A stretch of DNA of 64,000 bases from Nocardia xishanensis NBRC 101358. Lineage in GTDB: Bacteria; Actinomycetota; Actinomycetes; Mycobacteriales; Mycobacteriaceae. Every line of letters begins with the position of its first letter. The stretch's first letter is position 1. The stretch spans positions 29,760 to 93,759 of the forward strand of contig NZ_BDCF01000030.1 in assembly GCF_001613365.1 (NCBI RefSeq), given 5' to 3'. Under the pieces are notes generated by a model, which searched no databases, was not told the DNA's origin, and worked only from the letters and a program-made list of their open reading frames with translations. The position numbers and the translations under genes were made by a program. Below, one piece after another: positions 19,561 through 27,416 of this stretch.

Positions 19561-19615
19561 GACGATGTCTCCTCTCCGGTGACGGATGCGCCTCGGACTA
19601 GGTCACTGTGGTCGC

Positions 19616-20524
19616 TCATCCCAGCACCCCCGCGGTCCGCAGGTCGACGGCGAGCCGGTCCAGCGCCTCGGTGTTCGGCATCAGCTGCGGCAACCGCGGC
19701 TCGCCGACTTCGACGCCGAGCAGGCGCAGGCCGCCCTTGGTCATCGCGACACCGCCGAGGCGGGCCATGGCGTGGTTCAACGGGACGAGCCGGGCATTGA
19801 TGTCACGGGCCCGCGCCACGTCGCCCGCCCGGTAGGCGTCGACGAGTTCGCGCAGGCGCTCGGGCACCAGATGGCCGATGACGCTGATGAATCCGACGGC
19901 GCCGATGGACAGCCAGGGCAGATTCAGGCTGTCGTCGCCGGAGTAGAAGGCGAGGCCGGTTTCGGCGATGAGCTCGGCGCCCGCGTTCAGGTCGCCCTTG
20001 GCGTCCTTCACCGCGACGATGCGCGGGTGCTCGGCGAGCTTGCGAATCGTGTCGGGGCCGATTGGGATGATGGAGCGTGGCGGAATGTCGTAGAGGGTGA
20101 CCGGCAGGTCGGTGGCGTCGGCGACCGCGGTGAAGTGCGCGATCAGGCCCTCCTGCGACGGGCGCGAGTAGTAGGGCGTCACCACGAGCAGACCGTGCGC
20201 GCCCGCTCGCTGCGCGTTGCGCGCGAGTTCGATGGAGTGGGCGGTGTCGTAGGTGCCCGCGCCCGCGATCACGGTGGCGCGATCGCCCACGGCGTCGACA
20301 ACGGCGTGCAGCAGGTCGAACTTCTCCGACTCGGTGGTGGTCGGCGATTCGCCGGTGGTACCGGAGATCGCGAGCAGGTCGACGCCGCGGTCGACGAGAC
20401 GGGCCGCCAGCGCGACCCCGGCATCGACATCCAGCTTGCCGTCGGCACTGAAGGGGGTCACCATCGCGACACCTACTGTGCCGGACGCGCGCAGCTCCGT
20501 TGGCGTCGATTCACCGTTCGTCAT
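19616..20524 (-). CDS. dapA: 4-hydroxy-tetrahydrodipicolinate synthase
   Basis: The 302-aa TIM-barrel enzyme has the pyruvate-binding GTTGES motif, the catalytic Tyr in TLYDIPPRS and the Schiff-base Lys in IVAVKDAKGD (~171). It condenses pyruvate with aspartate semialdehyde at the entry of the lysine/meso-diaminopimelate pathway that feeds peptidoglycan. The gene lies 55 bp upstream of RNase J on the same strand; this pairing is conserved in mycobacteria (Rv2753c-Rv2752c). The ATG at 20524 gives MTNGESTPTELRASGTVGVAMVTPF, the normal length. Confidence 0.96.
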   Translation of the reverse strand: MTNGESTPTELRASGTVGVAMVTPFSADGKLDVDAGVALAARLVDRGVDLLAISGTTGESPTTTESEKFDLLHAVVDAVGDRATVIAGAGTYDTAHSIELARNAQRAGAHGLLVVTPYYSRPSQEGLIAHFTAVADATDLPVTLYDIPPRSIIPIGPDTIRKLAEHPRIVAVKDAKGDLNAGAELIAETGLAFYSGDDSLNLPWLSIGAVGFISVIGHLVPERLRELVDAYRAGDVARARDINARLVPLNHAMARLGGVAMTKGGLRLLGVEVGEPRLPQLMPNTEALDRLAVDLRTAGVLG

Positions 20525-20641
20525 GGTCAGAAAGGCTACCCGGTCCCAGGAACACCCTCGACACCGTGACCGGCGATCCGGCTGCCCGGCCGGGTGATTC
20601 ACCTCCCACCGACGCCACGAAGACATCACTCCTTCCTTGAA

Positions 20642-20672
20642 TGACATCAAAAGTGGCGTCACACTGGTGTCA
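20642..20672 (+). promoter_or_regulatory. operator array, three TGRYGTCA boxes
   Basis: Three related octamers lie just before the RHH-like gene: TGACATCA (20642-20649, reverse of TGATGTCA), TGGCGTCA (20654-20661) and TGGTGTCA (20665-20672, overlapping the A of the ATG). Spacing is 11-12 bp, one helical turn, as expected for ribbon-helix-helix dimers binding side by side. Degenerate copies (GACGCCA, GACATCA) occur ~25-30 bp further upstream. Autoregulation by the adjacent gene product is inferred; the array also lies in the divergent dapA promoter region. Confidence 0.6.
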
Positions 20673-21112
20673 TGGATTTGAACAAGTACACCGCTCAGCT
20701 GCGCGAGAACCTGGTGGCCGCCGCGGCGCTCGGCGACGAGAAGACCCAGGCCACCGCCGCCGCCCTGGCCGCGGCGACCGAATCGTCGGCGCGTCTCGTG
20801 CTGCTCGCGGCCCTCTCCGAACTGGCCGCCGAGGTCAGCGCGGAATTGACCGACCGCACCGTGCGCGTCTCGGTGGACGGCACCGACGCCACCGTGGACG
20901 TGCGCAAGAACGCCACCGAGGAGCACCCGACCATCGAGGAGATGACCGGCGACATCAGCCGGGTCACGCTGCGCCTCGTCGAGCAGATGAAGGCGAAGGC
21001 CGAGGAGGCGGCCGCGGCCAGCGGGGTCTCGCTGAACTCGTGGCTGTCCAACGCGGTGTCCGGTGCGCTGCGCGACCAGATGCGAGGCCACGGACCCAAG
21101 CGCGACATCTGA
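20672..21112 (+). CDS. HicB/Arc-like ribbon-helix-helix protein
   Basis: This 146-aa protein has an N-terminal helical segment, a central short beta region (TVRVSVDGTDATVDVRKN) and a C-terminal RVTLRLVEQMKAKAEEAAAASGVSLNSWLSNAVSGALR, the strand-helix-helix pattern of the Arc/MetJ and HicB-C class of DNA-binding domains. It is likely a transcription factor, perhaps a HicB-type antitoxin relic, but no HicA-like toxin gene is adjacent. The ATG overlaps the last operator box, so the mRNA may be leaderless. Confidence 0.65.
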   Translation: MDLNKYTAQLRENLVAAAALGDEKTQATAAALAAATESSARLVLLAALSELAAEVSAELTDRTVRVSVDGTDATVDVRKNATEEHPTIEEMTGDISRVTLRLVEQMKAKAEEAAAASGVSLNSWLSNAVSGALRDQMRGHGPKRDI

Positions 21113-21155
21113 CATCGGTCGCCGCACCCGATCGGGCCCGCTGCCTCCCCTGCGA

Positions 21156-22355
21156 TCACAGCAGCGCGGCCAGGTCTCCGCGTTCGCCGATCACGACATC
21201 GTCGAGTTCGAGCCAGTCCGCCATCTCACGCAACAGCGTCCGCAGCGCCGCGGCGGTCTCCCCGTCACAGCGGCCGGGCTCGGCGAACGCGCCGGGCACC
21301 AGCAGCCATCCGTTCGCGCGTTCGGCGCGCAGATCGACTCGACCGACCAGCTCGCCGTCCTTCAGGAAGGGGAAGACGTAGTAGCCGTGCACCCGTTTGT
21401 GCTCGGGGGTGTAGATCTCGATGCGGTAGTGGAAATCGAAGATCCGCTCGGTGCGCGGCCGGAAGAAGACGAGCGGATCGAACGGGCACAGCAGCGCGGC
21501 GCCCTCGACGCGGCGCGGCGTCGCCGCCGCCGACCACAGGTACCCGGGCTTGCCCCATCCGTCGACCTCGACCTCTTCCAGTTCGCCCGCGTCCACCAGC
21601 GCCGCGATCGCGGGCTCGGTCTGGGCGCGATGCATTCGGTAGTAGTCGCGCAGGTCGGTCTCGGTGCCGATGCCGAGCGCGGTGGCCGCGCGGCGGACCA
21701 GCTCCAGCCCGGCATCCTCCTCGGAGACGTTGCGCGCCAACACTTCCGGCGGGATCACCCGCTCGGCGAGGTCGTAGTGCCGCGCGAAGCCGACGCGCTT
21801 GTCCACGGAGAGCTCGCCCGCGGCGAAGAGCTGTTCGCAGATCATCTTGGTGTCGCTGAGATTCCACCAGGACCCCTTCGGTCGCGGCTTGTCCAGCTCG
21901 AGATGCCGTTCCACCTCACCGGCGGTCGCCGCGCCGACGTCACGGATGACGTCCAGGATGTCCTTGCCCAGCGTCGGATTCCGTTCCAGCACCTTGCGCA
22001 TCCCGGACCAGCGGCCGTGCCGGTACCGCTCCATCCGCCAGCGCATCAGCGGCCAGTCCTCCACCGGGATGAGCGCGGCCTCGTGCGCCCAGTACTCGAC
22101 GAGCCGCCGCGGCCGCTTGGCGCTGTGACTCCAGGCGAACTCGTCGAGCAGCGCGCGATCGTAGGCGCCGATCCTGCTGAACACCGGGGCGTAGTGGGCG
22201 CGCACCACCGCCGACACCGAATCGAGTTGCAAGAGCTGGGTTCTGGCGAGCACCTCGGCCACCGTGCGCCGGGTGACGGTCGCAGGCCGTCGCCTGCCGA
22301 ACCCCTGCGCGGCCAGGGCCGTCCGACGCGCGGCCGCCGCACTCATCTTCCGCAT
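21156..22355 (-). CDS. YcaQ/AlkX-type DNA glycosylase, winged-helix family
   Basis: The 399-aa protein belongs to the winged helix DNA-binding family (DUF1006/HTH_42) of YcaQ and AlkZ glycosylases. The active-site motif is visible as TQLLQLDSVSAVVRAHYAP, with Q-phi-D as in E. coli YcaQ rather than the Q-phi-Q of AlkZ. Other family traits include GRWSGMRKVLE, CPFDPLVFFRPRTERIFDF and VHGYYVFPFLKDGELVGRVDL. YcaQ removes bulky N7-alkylguanine lesions and unhooks DNA interstrand crosslinks, which suggests protection against alkylating antibiotics. Divergent from the hydrolase-sigma module, 213 bp away. Confidence 0.85.
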   Translation of the reverse strand: MRKMSAAAARRTALAAQGFGRRRPATVTRRTVAEVLARTQLLQLDSVSAVVRAHYAPVFSRIGAYDRALLDEFAWSHSAKRPRRLVEYWAHEAALIPVEDWPLMRWRMERYRHGRWSGMRKVLERNPTLGKDILDVIRDVGAATAGEVERHLELDKPRPKGSWWNLSDTKMICEQLFAAGELSVDKRVGFARHYDLAERVIPPEVLARNVSEEDAGLELVRRAATALGIGTETDLRDYYRMHRAQTEPAIAALVDAGELEEVEVDGWGKPGYLWSAAATPRRVEGAALLCPFDPLVFFRPRTERIFDFHYRIEIYTPEHKRVHGYYVFPFLKDGELVGRVDLRAERANGWLLVPGAFAEPGRCDGETAAALRTLLREMADWLELDDVVIGERGDLAALL

Positions 22356-22494
22356 ACCCGAACAATGCCACGGGGGTCCGACACGAATCGGACGGCAGGT
22401 TCCGCACACGGGGCCCATCCACAGATCGGGACGACCTTCGGCGACAGGCTGTGTCGAGCGTCACACATCGCCCGGTCACAGCGGGACCGAACGG

Positions 22495-22514
22495 TGTGTC
22501 GAAACGGGTGTCAG
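22495..22514 (+). promoter_or_regulatory. shared upstream box TGTGTCGAAMCGG, copy 1
   Basis: TGTGTCGAAACGGGTGTCAG lies 54 bp before hydrolase copy 1. A close match occurs before copy 2 (24511-24531), and a partial one at 22449. It is a candidate element for control by the neighbouring sigma factors; this is inference only. Confidence 0.35.
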
Positions 22515-22568
22515 CAACAAAGGGAGTGGCCCACCGCGCCACACCCACGATCCCGAGGGAGCAGCATC

Positions 22569-23447
22569 GTGCCCACCGTCGACGTTCTCGATTCGTTCAT
22601 CTCCTACATCGACACCGACACCGGCGCGGGTTCCGTGCCCGTGGTGTTCCTGCACGGCAACCCGACCTCGTCCTACCTGTGGCGCAACGTGATTCCGCAC
22701 GTCAGCGACCAGGCCAGGGCACTGGCCCCCGATCTCATCGGCATGGGCGCGTCGGGCAAGCCCGACATCGACTACCGCTTCGTCGACCACGCGCGCTACC
22801 TGGATGCCTGGTTCGACGCGGTCGGCCTGGACGAAGTGGTCATCGTCGGCCACGACTGGGGCGGCGCGCTGGGCATGGACTGGGCCGCGCGCCACCCCGG
22901 GCGGGTGCGCGGCATCGCGTTGATCGAGACCTTCCTGCGCCCGCTGGAATGGGAGGAGCTGCCGCCGCTCGGCGCCGAGCTGTTCCGCAAGTTCCGCAGT
23001 GCCGAGGGAGAACGAATGGTGTTGGAGGAGAACATGTTCATCGAGTTCAACCTGCCGAAAGGCGTCGCGAATCTGTCGCAGCGCGACCACGACGTCTATC
23101 GCGCCCCCTACCCCACGCCCGCCGCGCGCAAGCCGCTGCTGGCGTGGCCGAGGGAGTTCCCGCTGGGCGGCGAACCGGCCGACGTTGTCGCCATCGTGCA
23201 CAACTACGGCCGGTACCTGGCCGAGACGCCGGGAATCCCGACGCTGATCATGGCGCTGGAGAACGGCGTCGGCCTCGGCTCGTCCGAGGCGGTGCAATGG
23301 GCCGCAAGCACTTTCGCCGACGCCGAGCTGGTCTCGATCCCACCCGCCGGTCATCACGCACCGGAGGATCGGCCGGATGAGATCGGCACGGCGGTCGCGG
23401 AATGGCTGCGCAGGCGCGCACTGGTTTCGGATGTCGCGCGGGCCTGA
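22569..23447 (+). CDS. haloalkane dehalogenase-like hydrolase, copy 1
   Basis: This 292-aa alpha/beta hydrolase has the HLD-II signature. HGNPTSSYLWRN carries the halide-stabilising Asn, GHDWGG gives nucleophile Asp96 with Trp97, IETFLRP gives the acid Glu120, and GHHAPED supplies the His (~262/263). It is expected to cleave C-halogen bonds in short haloalkanes, but the natural substrate is unknown. GTG start with GGGAG seven bases upstream. Copy 2 (24558-25430) is very similar along its whole length. The gene is followed 116 bp later by an ECF sigma gene. Confidence 0.88.
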   Translation: MPTVDVLDSFISYIDTDTGAGSVPVVFLHGNPTSSYLWRNVIPHVSDQARALAPDLIGMGASGKPDIDYRFVDHARYLDAWFDAVGLDEVVIVGHDWGGALGMDWAARHPGRVRGIALIETFLRPLEWEELPPLGAELFRKFRSAEGERMVLEENMFIEFNLPKGVANLSQRDHDVYRAPYPTPAARKPLLAWPREFPLGGEPADVVAIVHNYGRYLAETPGIPTLIMALENGVGLGSSEAVQWAASTFADAELVSIPPAGHHAPEDRPDEIGTAVAEWLRRRALVSDVARA

Positions 23448-23563
23448 ATCCCGTCGTCGGTGGCGGCGTGCGGGACGACCGAGCCGGTCCGCCGGTCCGG
23501 CCCGTCCGCCGCGACGGCCCCTCCGCGCTTGCGGCACGGCGGCGCGCTGCCGAAGATGGCCCG

Positions 23564-24451
23564 ATGAGCAGTGCAGACACCCCCGCGGTCGACCCAGGCC
23601 AGGACGCGGCGGCGGACGTCCGTCGCGCCGAGGCGGCGCTGGTCGCCCGCGCGGTGGACGGCGACCGGGACGCGATCGCCGAAATCGTTCGCATGCTGCA
23701 GGATCCGCTGTATCGGCTGGCCCTGCGGATGGTGGGGCGGCCCGCGGAGGCGGAGGACGCCACCCAGGAGATCCTGATCCGCGCGGTCACCCGTCTCGCC
23801 ACCTTCCGCGGCGAGGCGAAGCTGCTCACCTGGGCCTACCGCATCGGCGTCAACTACTTGATCAACCTGCGCACGCGGTCGCCGCAGGAACAGCGCGAGC
23901 TCAGCCTGGAGGAGTTCGGCGCCGGCCTCACCGACGGCCTGGCCGCCGAGGACTACCAAGGGCCACGGGCCGCGCTGCTGTCGAGCGAGGTCCGGCTCAA
24001 TTGCAGCCAGGGCATGCTGCAATGCCTGGCCCGCGAGGAACGCGTCGCGTTCGTGCTCGGCCAGGTCTTCGAACTCGGTTCCGCGGAGGCGGCGTGGATT
24101 CTCGACATCACACCGGCCGCCTACCGAAAACGACTGGAGCGAGCGAAGAAACGGCTCGGCGCGTTCCTCGGCTCAGCGTGCGGCGTGGCCGACCCGCGCG
24201 CCGCGTGCCGCTGCTCGCGGCGGGTCGAGAAGGCGGTCGCGCTCGGCCGCGTCGACCCGGCGGCGCCGCGATACGCCACCCATCCGGTGAGCCCCGGCGG
24301 CCGGACAGTGCTGGAAGCCGAGGAGCAGATGATCCGGCTGCACGACGTGGCGGCGGTGCTGCGTGGGCATCCGGACTACGCAGCACCGAGCGAACGGATG
24401 GACGCCATCGCGACGCTGTTGCGATCGGGGCAGTTTCCGCTGCTGGCCTGA
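23564..24451 (+). CDS. ECF sigma factor with Cys-containing C-terminal extension, copy 1
   Basis: The 295-aa protein has sigma region 2 (residues ~45-110: LQDPLYRLALRMVGRPAEAEDATQEI ... TWAYRIGVNYL), a ~45-aa linker containing two Cys, and region 4 (~150-200: REERVAFVLGQVFELGSAEAAWIL). A ~95-aa C-terminal extension follows that ECF proteins normally lack, beginning with Cys206, Cys215 and Cys217 (C-x8-C-x-C) and ending in a helical HPDYAAPSERMDAI tail. No anti-sigma gene is next to it, so the extension may act as the built-in sensor, as in metal-sensing CorE-type factors. It lies between the two hydrolase copies. Confidence 0.82.
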   Translation: MSSADTPAVDPGQDAAADVRRAEAALVARAVDGDRDAIAEIVRMLQDPLYRLALRMVGRPAEAEDATQEILIRAVTRLATFRGEAKLLTWAYRIGVNYLINLRTRSPQEQRELSLEEFGAGLTDGLAAEDYQGPRAALLSSEVRLNCSQGMLQCLAREERVAFVLGQVFELGSAEAAWILDITPAAYRKRLERAKKRLGAFLGSACGVADPRAACRCSRRVEKAVALGRVDPAAPRYATHPVSPGGRTVLEAEEQMIRLHDVAAVLRGHPDYAAPSERMDAIATLLRSGQFPLLA

Positions 24452-24510
24452 ACGGGAGCGCCGCAGTGGCGCACATCACACACCGGAGTTGTCGGACCGC
24501 GTCGAAAACC

Positions 24511-24531
24511 TGTGTCGAACCGGAGTGACAG
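24511..24531 (+). promoter_or_regulatory. shared upstream box, copy 2
   Basis: TGTGTCGAACCGGAGTGACA sits 26 bp before hydrolase copy 2 and resembles the box at 22495. Preceding GGACCG occurs near both copies, which could be a -35-like element. Inference from two instances. Confidence 0.35.
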
Positions 24532-24557
24532 GGCACAACACCGGAAAGGACGCCCCT

Positions 24558-25430
24558 ATGGCAACCATCGATGTTCTCGACTCGTTCCTCCACTACCACG
24601 ACACCGGATCGGGCGAGGTCCCCGTGGTGTTCCTGCACGGCAACCCGACGTCGTCCTACCTGTGGCGCAATGTGATTCCGCACGTCGAGGATCAGGCGCG
24701 GTGCCTGGCGCCGGATCTGATCGGCATGGGCGCGTCGGGCAAGCCGGACATCGCCTACCGGCTCGACGACCACGCCCGCTACCTCGACGGGTGGTTCGAC
24801 GCACTCGCCCTCGATCGGGTCGTCCTCGTCGGCCACGACTGGGGCGGCGCCCTCGCGATGGATTACGCGGCTCGCCGCCAGGGCCGGGTCAGCGGCATCG
24901 CGCTGATCGAAACCTTCCTGCGCCCGATGCGCTGGGACGAACTGCCGCAGGGATCGGCCGAGATGTTCCGCACCTTCCGCTCGCCGGAAGGGGAAAAGGC
25001 CGTGCTGGAACAGAATCTGTTCATCGAATACAACCTGCCCAAGCTCATCGCCGGACTCACCGAGGCCGACCTCGACGCGTACCGCGCCCCCTACCCGACC
25101 CCGGAAACGCGCAAGCCGATGCTGGCGTGGGCCCGCGAATTCCCGCTCGACGGCGAGCCCGCCGACGTCGCCCGGCGGGTCGCTGAATACGGGCGGTGGA
25201 TGGCGGAGAGTCCCGAGGTGCCCAAGCTGCTGATGCGTGTGGAGCCCGGGGTCGGCCTCGGCTCCCCGGAGGTGATCGACTGGGCGGCGCGGACTTTCGC
25301 CGCCGTCGAGGTCGAGTCCGTCGGGCCTGGCGCGCATCACAGCCCGGAAGACCAGCCCGACGCCATCGGGCGAGCCGTCGCGAACTGGCTGCGCAGGCAC
25401 GCGCTGACCACACAGCCGACCGCGGTGTAG
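24558..25430 (+). CDS. haloalkane dehalogenase-like hydrolase, copy 2
   Basis: This 290-aa paralogue of the upstream hydrolase has the same catalytic layout: HGNPTSSYLWRN, GHDWGG (nucleophile Asp94), IETFLRP (acid) and AHHSPED (His). AAAGGA precedes the ATG by eight bases. Differences from copy 1 cluster in the cap domain (EYNLPKLIAGLTEADLDAYRAP) and the C-terminal third, so substrate scope could differ. It lies between the two sigma genes, and with copy 1 marks a tandem duplication of about 1.95 kb. Confidence 0.88.
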   Translation: MATIDVLDSFLHYHDTGSGEVPVVFLHGNPTSSYLWRNVIPHVEDQARCLAPDLIGMGASGKPDIAYRLDDHARYLDGWFDALALDRVVLVGHDWGGALAMDYAARRQGRVSGIALIETFLRPMRWDELPQGSAEMFRTFRSPEGEKAVLEQNLFIEYNLPKLIAGLTEADLDAYRAPYPTPETRKPMLAWAREFPLDGEPADVARRVAEYGRWMAESPEVPKLLMRVEPGVGLGSPEVIDWAARTFAAVEVESVGPGAHHSPEDQPDAIGRAVANWLRRHALTTQPTAV

Positions 25431-25508
25431 GACAGAGAGGAAGGCGACGATGTACTGTGCAGCGCTGTCGAATTCGACGTGCGCCGACGACGTTCAGCGA
25501 GGAACGCC

Positions 25509-26390
25509 GTGAGCGGCGGAACCGGAGCCGAGGCGGCCGATTCCACTGTGACGGGCCCGGATCCGGAAGAATTACGGCTCGTCGCGCGCGCCGTCGACGG
25601 TGACCAGGCGGCGCTGCGCGAGGTGATCGGCCGCCTGCAGGATCCGCTGTACCGGCTGGCGCTGCGCATGGTCGGCCGCCCACCCGATGCCGAGGACGCC
25701 GTGCAGGAGATCCTGCTGCGCGTCGTCACCCGGCTGTCCACCTGGCGCGGCGAGGCCAAACTGCTGACCTGGGCCTACCGCGTCGGCGTCAACTACCTGC
25801 TCAACCTGCGCAGGCGCTCGCCGCAGGAACAGGAACAGATCGGCCTGGACGATTTCCGTGCGGACCTCGCCGACGGTCTCGCCGCCGCCGACTACCAAGG
25901 CCCCGAGGCCGCCCTGCTGGCCGAGGAGGTGCGACTGAGCTGCACGCAGGGGATGCTGCAATGCCTCGGCCGCGAGGAACGCGTCGTCTTCGTGCTCGGC
26001 GAGATCTTCGAACTGAAGGCCGCCGAGGCCGCCTGGATCCTCGGCACCACCCCGGCGGCCTGCCAGAAGCGGCTCGAACGCGTCAAACAGCGCCTCGGGA
26101 CGTTTCTGCGGTCGACCTGCGGGGTGGTCGAGCCGAAAGCGTTGTGCCGCTGCCCGCGCCGCGTCGGCAAGGCCCGCGCACTCGGCCGCGTCGACCTGGA
26201 CAATCCCGCCTTCACCGCCCACCCGGTCAGCCCGGGCGGGCGCGGCGTCGCCGAAGCGGCCGCCCAGATCCACCGGCTGCGCGACGCCGCGGCCGTGCTG
26301 CGCGCGCACCCGGATTACGCGGCGCCGCAAGCGAAGATCGACGCCATCACCGGATTGCTCACCTCGGGCCGCTTCCCGTTGCTCGAATGA
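25509..26390 (+). CDS. ECF sigma factor with Cys-containing C-terminal extension, copy 2
   Basis: The 293-aa paralogue of copy 1 has sigma region 2 (LQDPLYRLALRMVGRPPDAEDAVQEI), a linker, region 4 (GREERVVFVLGEIFELKAAEAAWIL) and the same extension with Cys204, Cys213 and Cys215, followed by HPVSPGGRG and HPDYAAPQAKIDAI. GTG start with GAGGAA five bases upstream; the region between hydrolase 2 and this start is 78 bp. As for copy 1, no anti-sigma factor is visible, so an intrinsic sensor role for the extension is inferred. Confidence 0.82.
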   Translation: MSGGTGAEAADSTVTGPDPEELRLVARAVDGDQAALREVIGRLQDPLYRLALRMVGRPPDAEDAVQEILLRVVTRLSTWRGEAKLLTWAYRVGVNYLLNLRRRSPQEQEQIGLDDFRADLADGLAAADYQGPEAALLAEEVRLSCTQGMLQCLGREERVVFVLGEIFELKAAEAAWILGTTPAACQKRLERVKQRLGTFLRSTCGVVEPKALCRCPRRVGKARALGRVDLDNPAFTAHPVSPGGRGVAEAAAQIHRLRDAAAVLRAHPDYAAPQAKIDAITGLLTSGRFPLLE

Positions 26391-26396
26391 CCGGAA

Positions 26397-27416
26397 TCAA
26401 ACGGTGACGACGACCTCGCCCGCCGCGTCGATCTCGGTGCGGCGGGCGCTGGCGGGGGCGCTGGCCAGCACCGTGGCGAGGACGCGGCGGCCCATCGGAA
26501 GCACGCGGACCGTGACCGAACCCGCGTTCGCCGCGTCCAATTCCCTGATCGCCGCATCGATCACCCGCTGACGCACCCAGCGCGGCACACCGGCGAAACC
26601 ACCGTCGTCCAGCAGCACCACCTCGACACCGCGGGAGCGCGCGCCGCGTGCGGCGCTGCTGAGCTCGTCGGTGACCAGCTGGGGCGCGCGAAGACCGTCG
26701 CGCAGTTCGGCTTCCAGCAGTCGGCACTGTTCGCGCTCGGCCGCGGTGAGCTCGGCACCGTCGGCGATGCGCTCCAGGATCGGCCGCGCCACCTTGTCCA
26801 GCCGGGCCAGCTGTCGATCGCGTTCGCCGTTCTCCGCGGCCATCGTGGCTTCCGCCGCCGCGCGCATGGTCGCTTCCTCGCGCAGCAGGCGCAGCGAACG
26901 CTGGGTGGGCCGCATGATCGCGGCGCACACCGAGACACTGGCCACCGTCGCGATCGGCACCACGGTCCCGGCGAGCACTCCCCCGCGCAGCTCCGCCGTC
27001 GCGGTGACGGTCGCGACCACCGCGGCCACGCCCGCGACGCCGAGCCAAGCGGCTCCGAGCCTGCCGCGCAGCACCAGCACCGCGAGCACGTACGAGGAGG
27101 CGAACGCCGACCACACCGGCTTCGACCAGCCCTCTTCGATGTGCAAAGTGTTCAGCGCGGTCGCCACGGGCCCGGAGGCGGCCACGAAAACCGTTGCCGG
27201 CCATGGCAATGGATCCACCGGGACGACGAGCACAAGGATTCCGGCCACCGCGAGCAGGACGATCCCGGTGATGGCCGCGAACGGCGACGCGTCGGAGAAA
27301 TTGCGGACCATGTACAGGACGATGGTCACCTCGAGGATGATCAGGAACAGCCAGGCCGACGCGTCGCGCAGGCCGAGCAGATCGCGGACCCCTAGGTCGG
27401 AATCGGCGTCAACCAT
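26397..27416 (-). CDS. membrane protein, degenerate sensor-kinase-like
   Basis: The 339-aa protein has six N-terminal membrane helices (to ~residue 165), a coiled-coil linker (LLREEATMRAAAEATMAAENGERDRQLARL), then ~150 residues resembling the DHp-ATPase part of actinobacterial sensor kinases (CRLLEAELRDGLRAPQLV ... GVEVVLLDDGGF). The phospho-acceptor His and a clear N/G1/G2 ATP site are missing. It is the third gene of an operon: its ATG overlaps the histidine kinase stop by eight bases. I infer a pseudo-kinase partner or input subunit of the adjacent two-component system. Confidence 0.65.
   Translation of the reverse strand: MVDADSDLGVRDLLGLRDASAWLFLIILEVTIVLYMVRNFSDASPFAAITGIVLLAVAGILVLVVPVDPLPWPATVFVAASGPVATALNTLHIEEGWSKPVWSAFASSYVLAVLVLRGRLGAAWLGVAGVAAVVATVTATAELRGGVLAGTVVPIATVASVSVCAAIMRPTQRSLRLLREEATMRAAAEATMAAENGERDRQLARLDKVARPILERIADGAELTAAEREQCRLLEAELRDGLRAPQLVTDELSSAARGARSRGVEVVLLDDGGFAGVPRWVRQRVIDAAIRELDAANAGSVTVRVLPMGRRVLATVLASAPASARRTEIDAAGEVVVTV

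Larger units (their letters stand above)
22569..26390 (+). repeat. tandem duplication of a hydrolase-sigma module
   Basis: Two consecutive units, each a haloalkane-dehalogenase-like gene followed by an ECF sigma gene (22569-24451 and 24558-26390), are colinear and similar over their full length at protein level. They share promoter-like boxes, spacing and the unusual Cys extension of the sigma factors. The units have diverged too far for very recent duplication. Confidence 0.8.

Noticed and set aside
20672..21112. Complete HicAB toxin-antitoxin pair
   Set aside because: The C-terminus looks RHH/HicB-like but no HicA-type small toxin gene is adjacent on either side.
26391..26396. Anti-sigma factor genes near the ECF sigma genes
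   Set aside because: The flanking genes are the hydrolases and a two-component operon; no zinc-anti-sigma or membrane anti-sigma pattern is seen.
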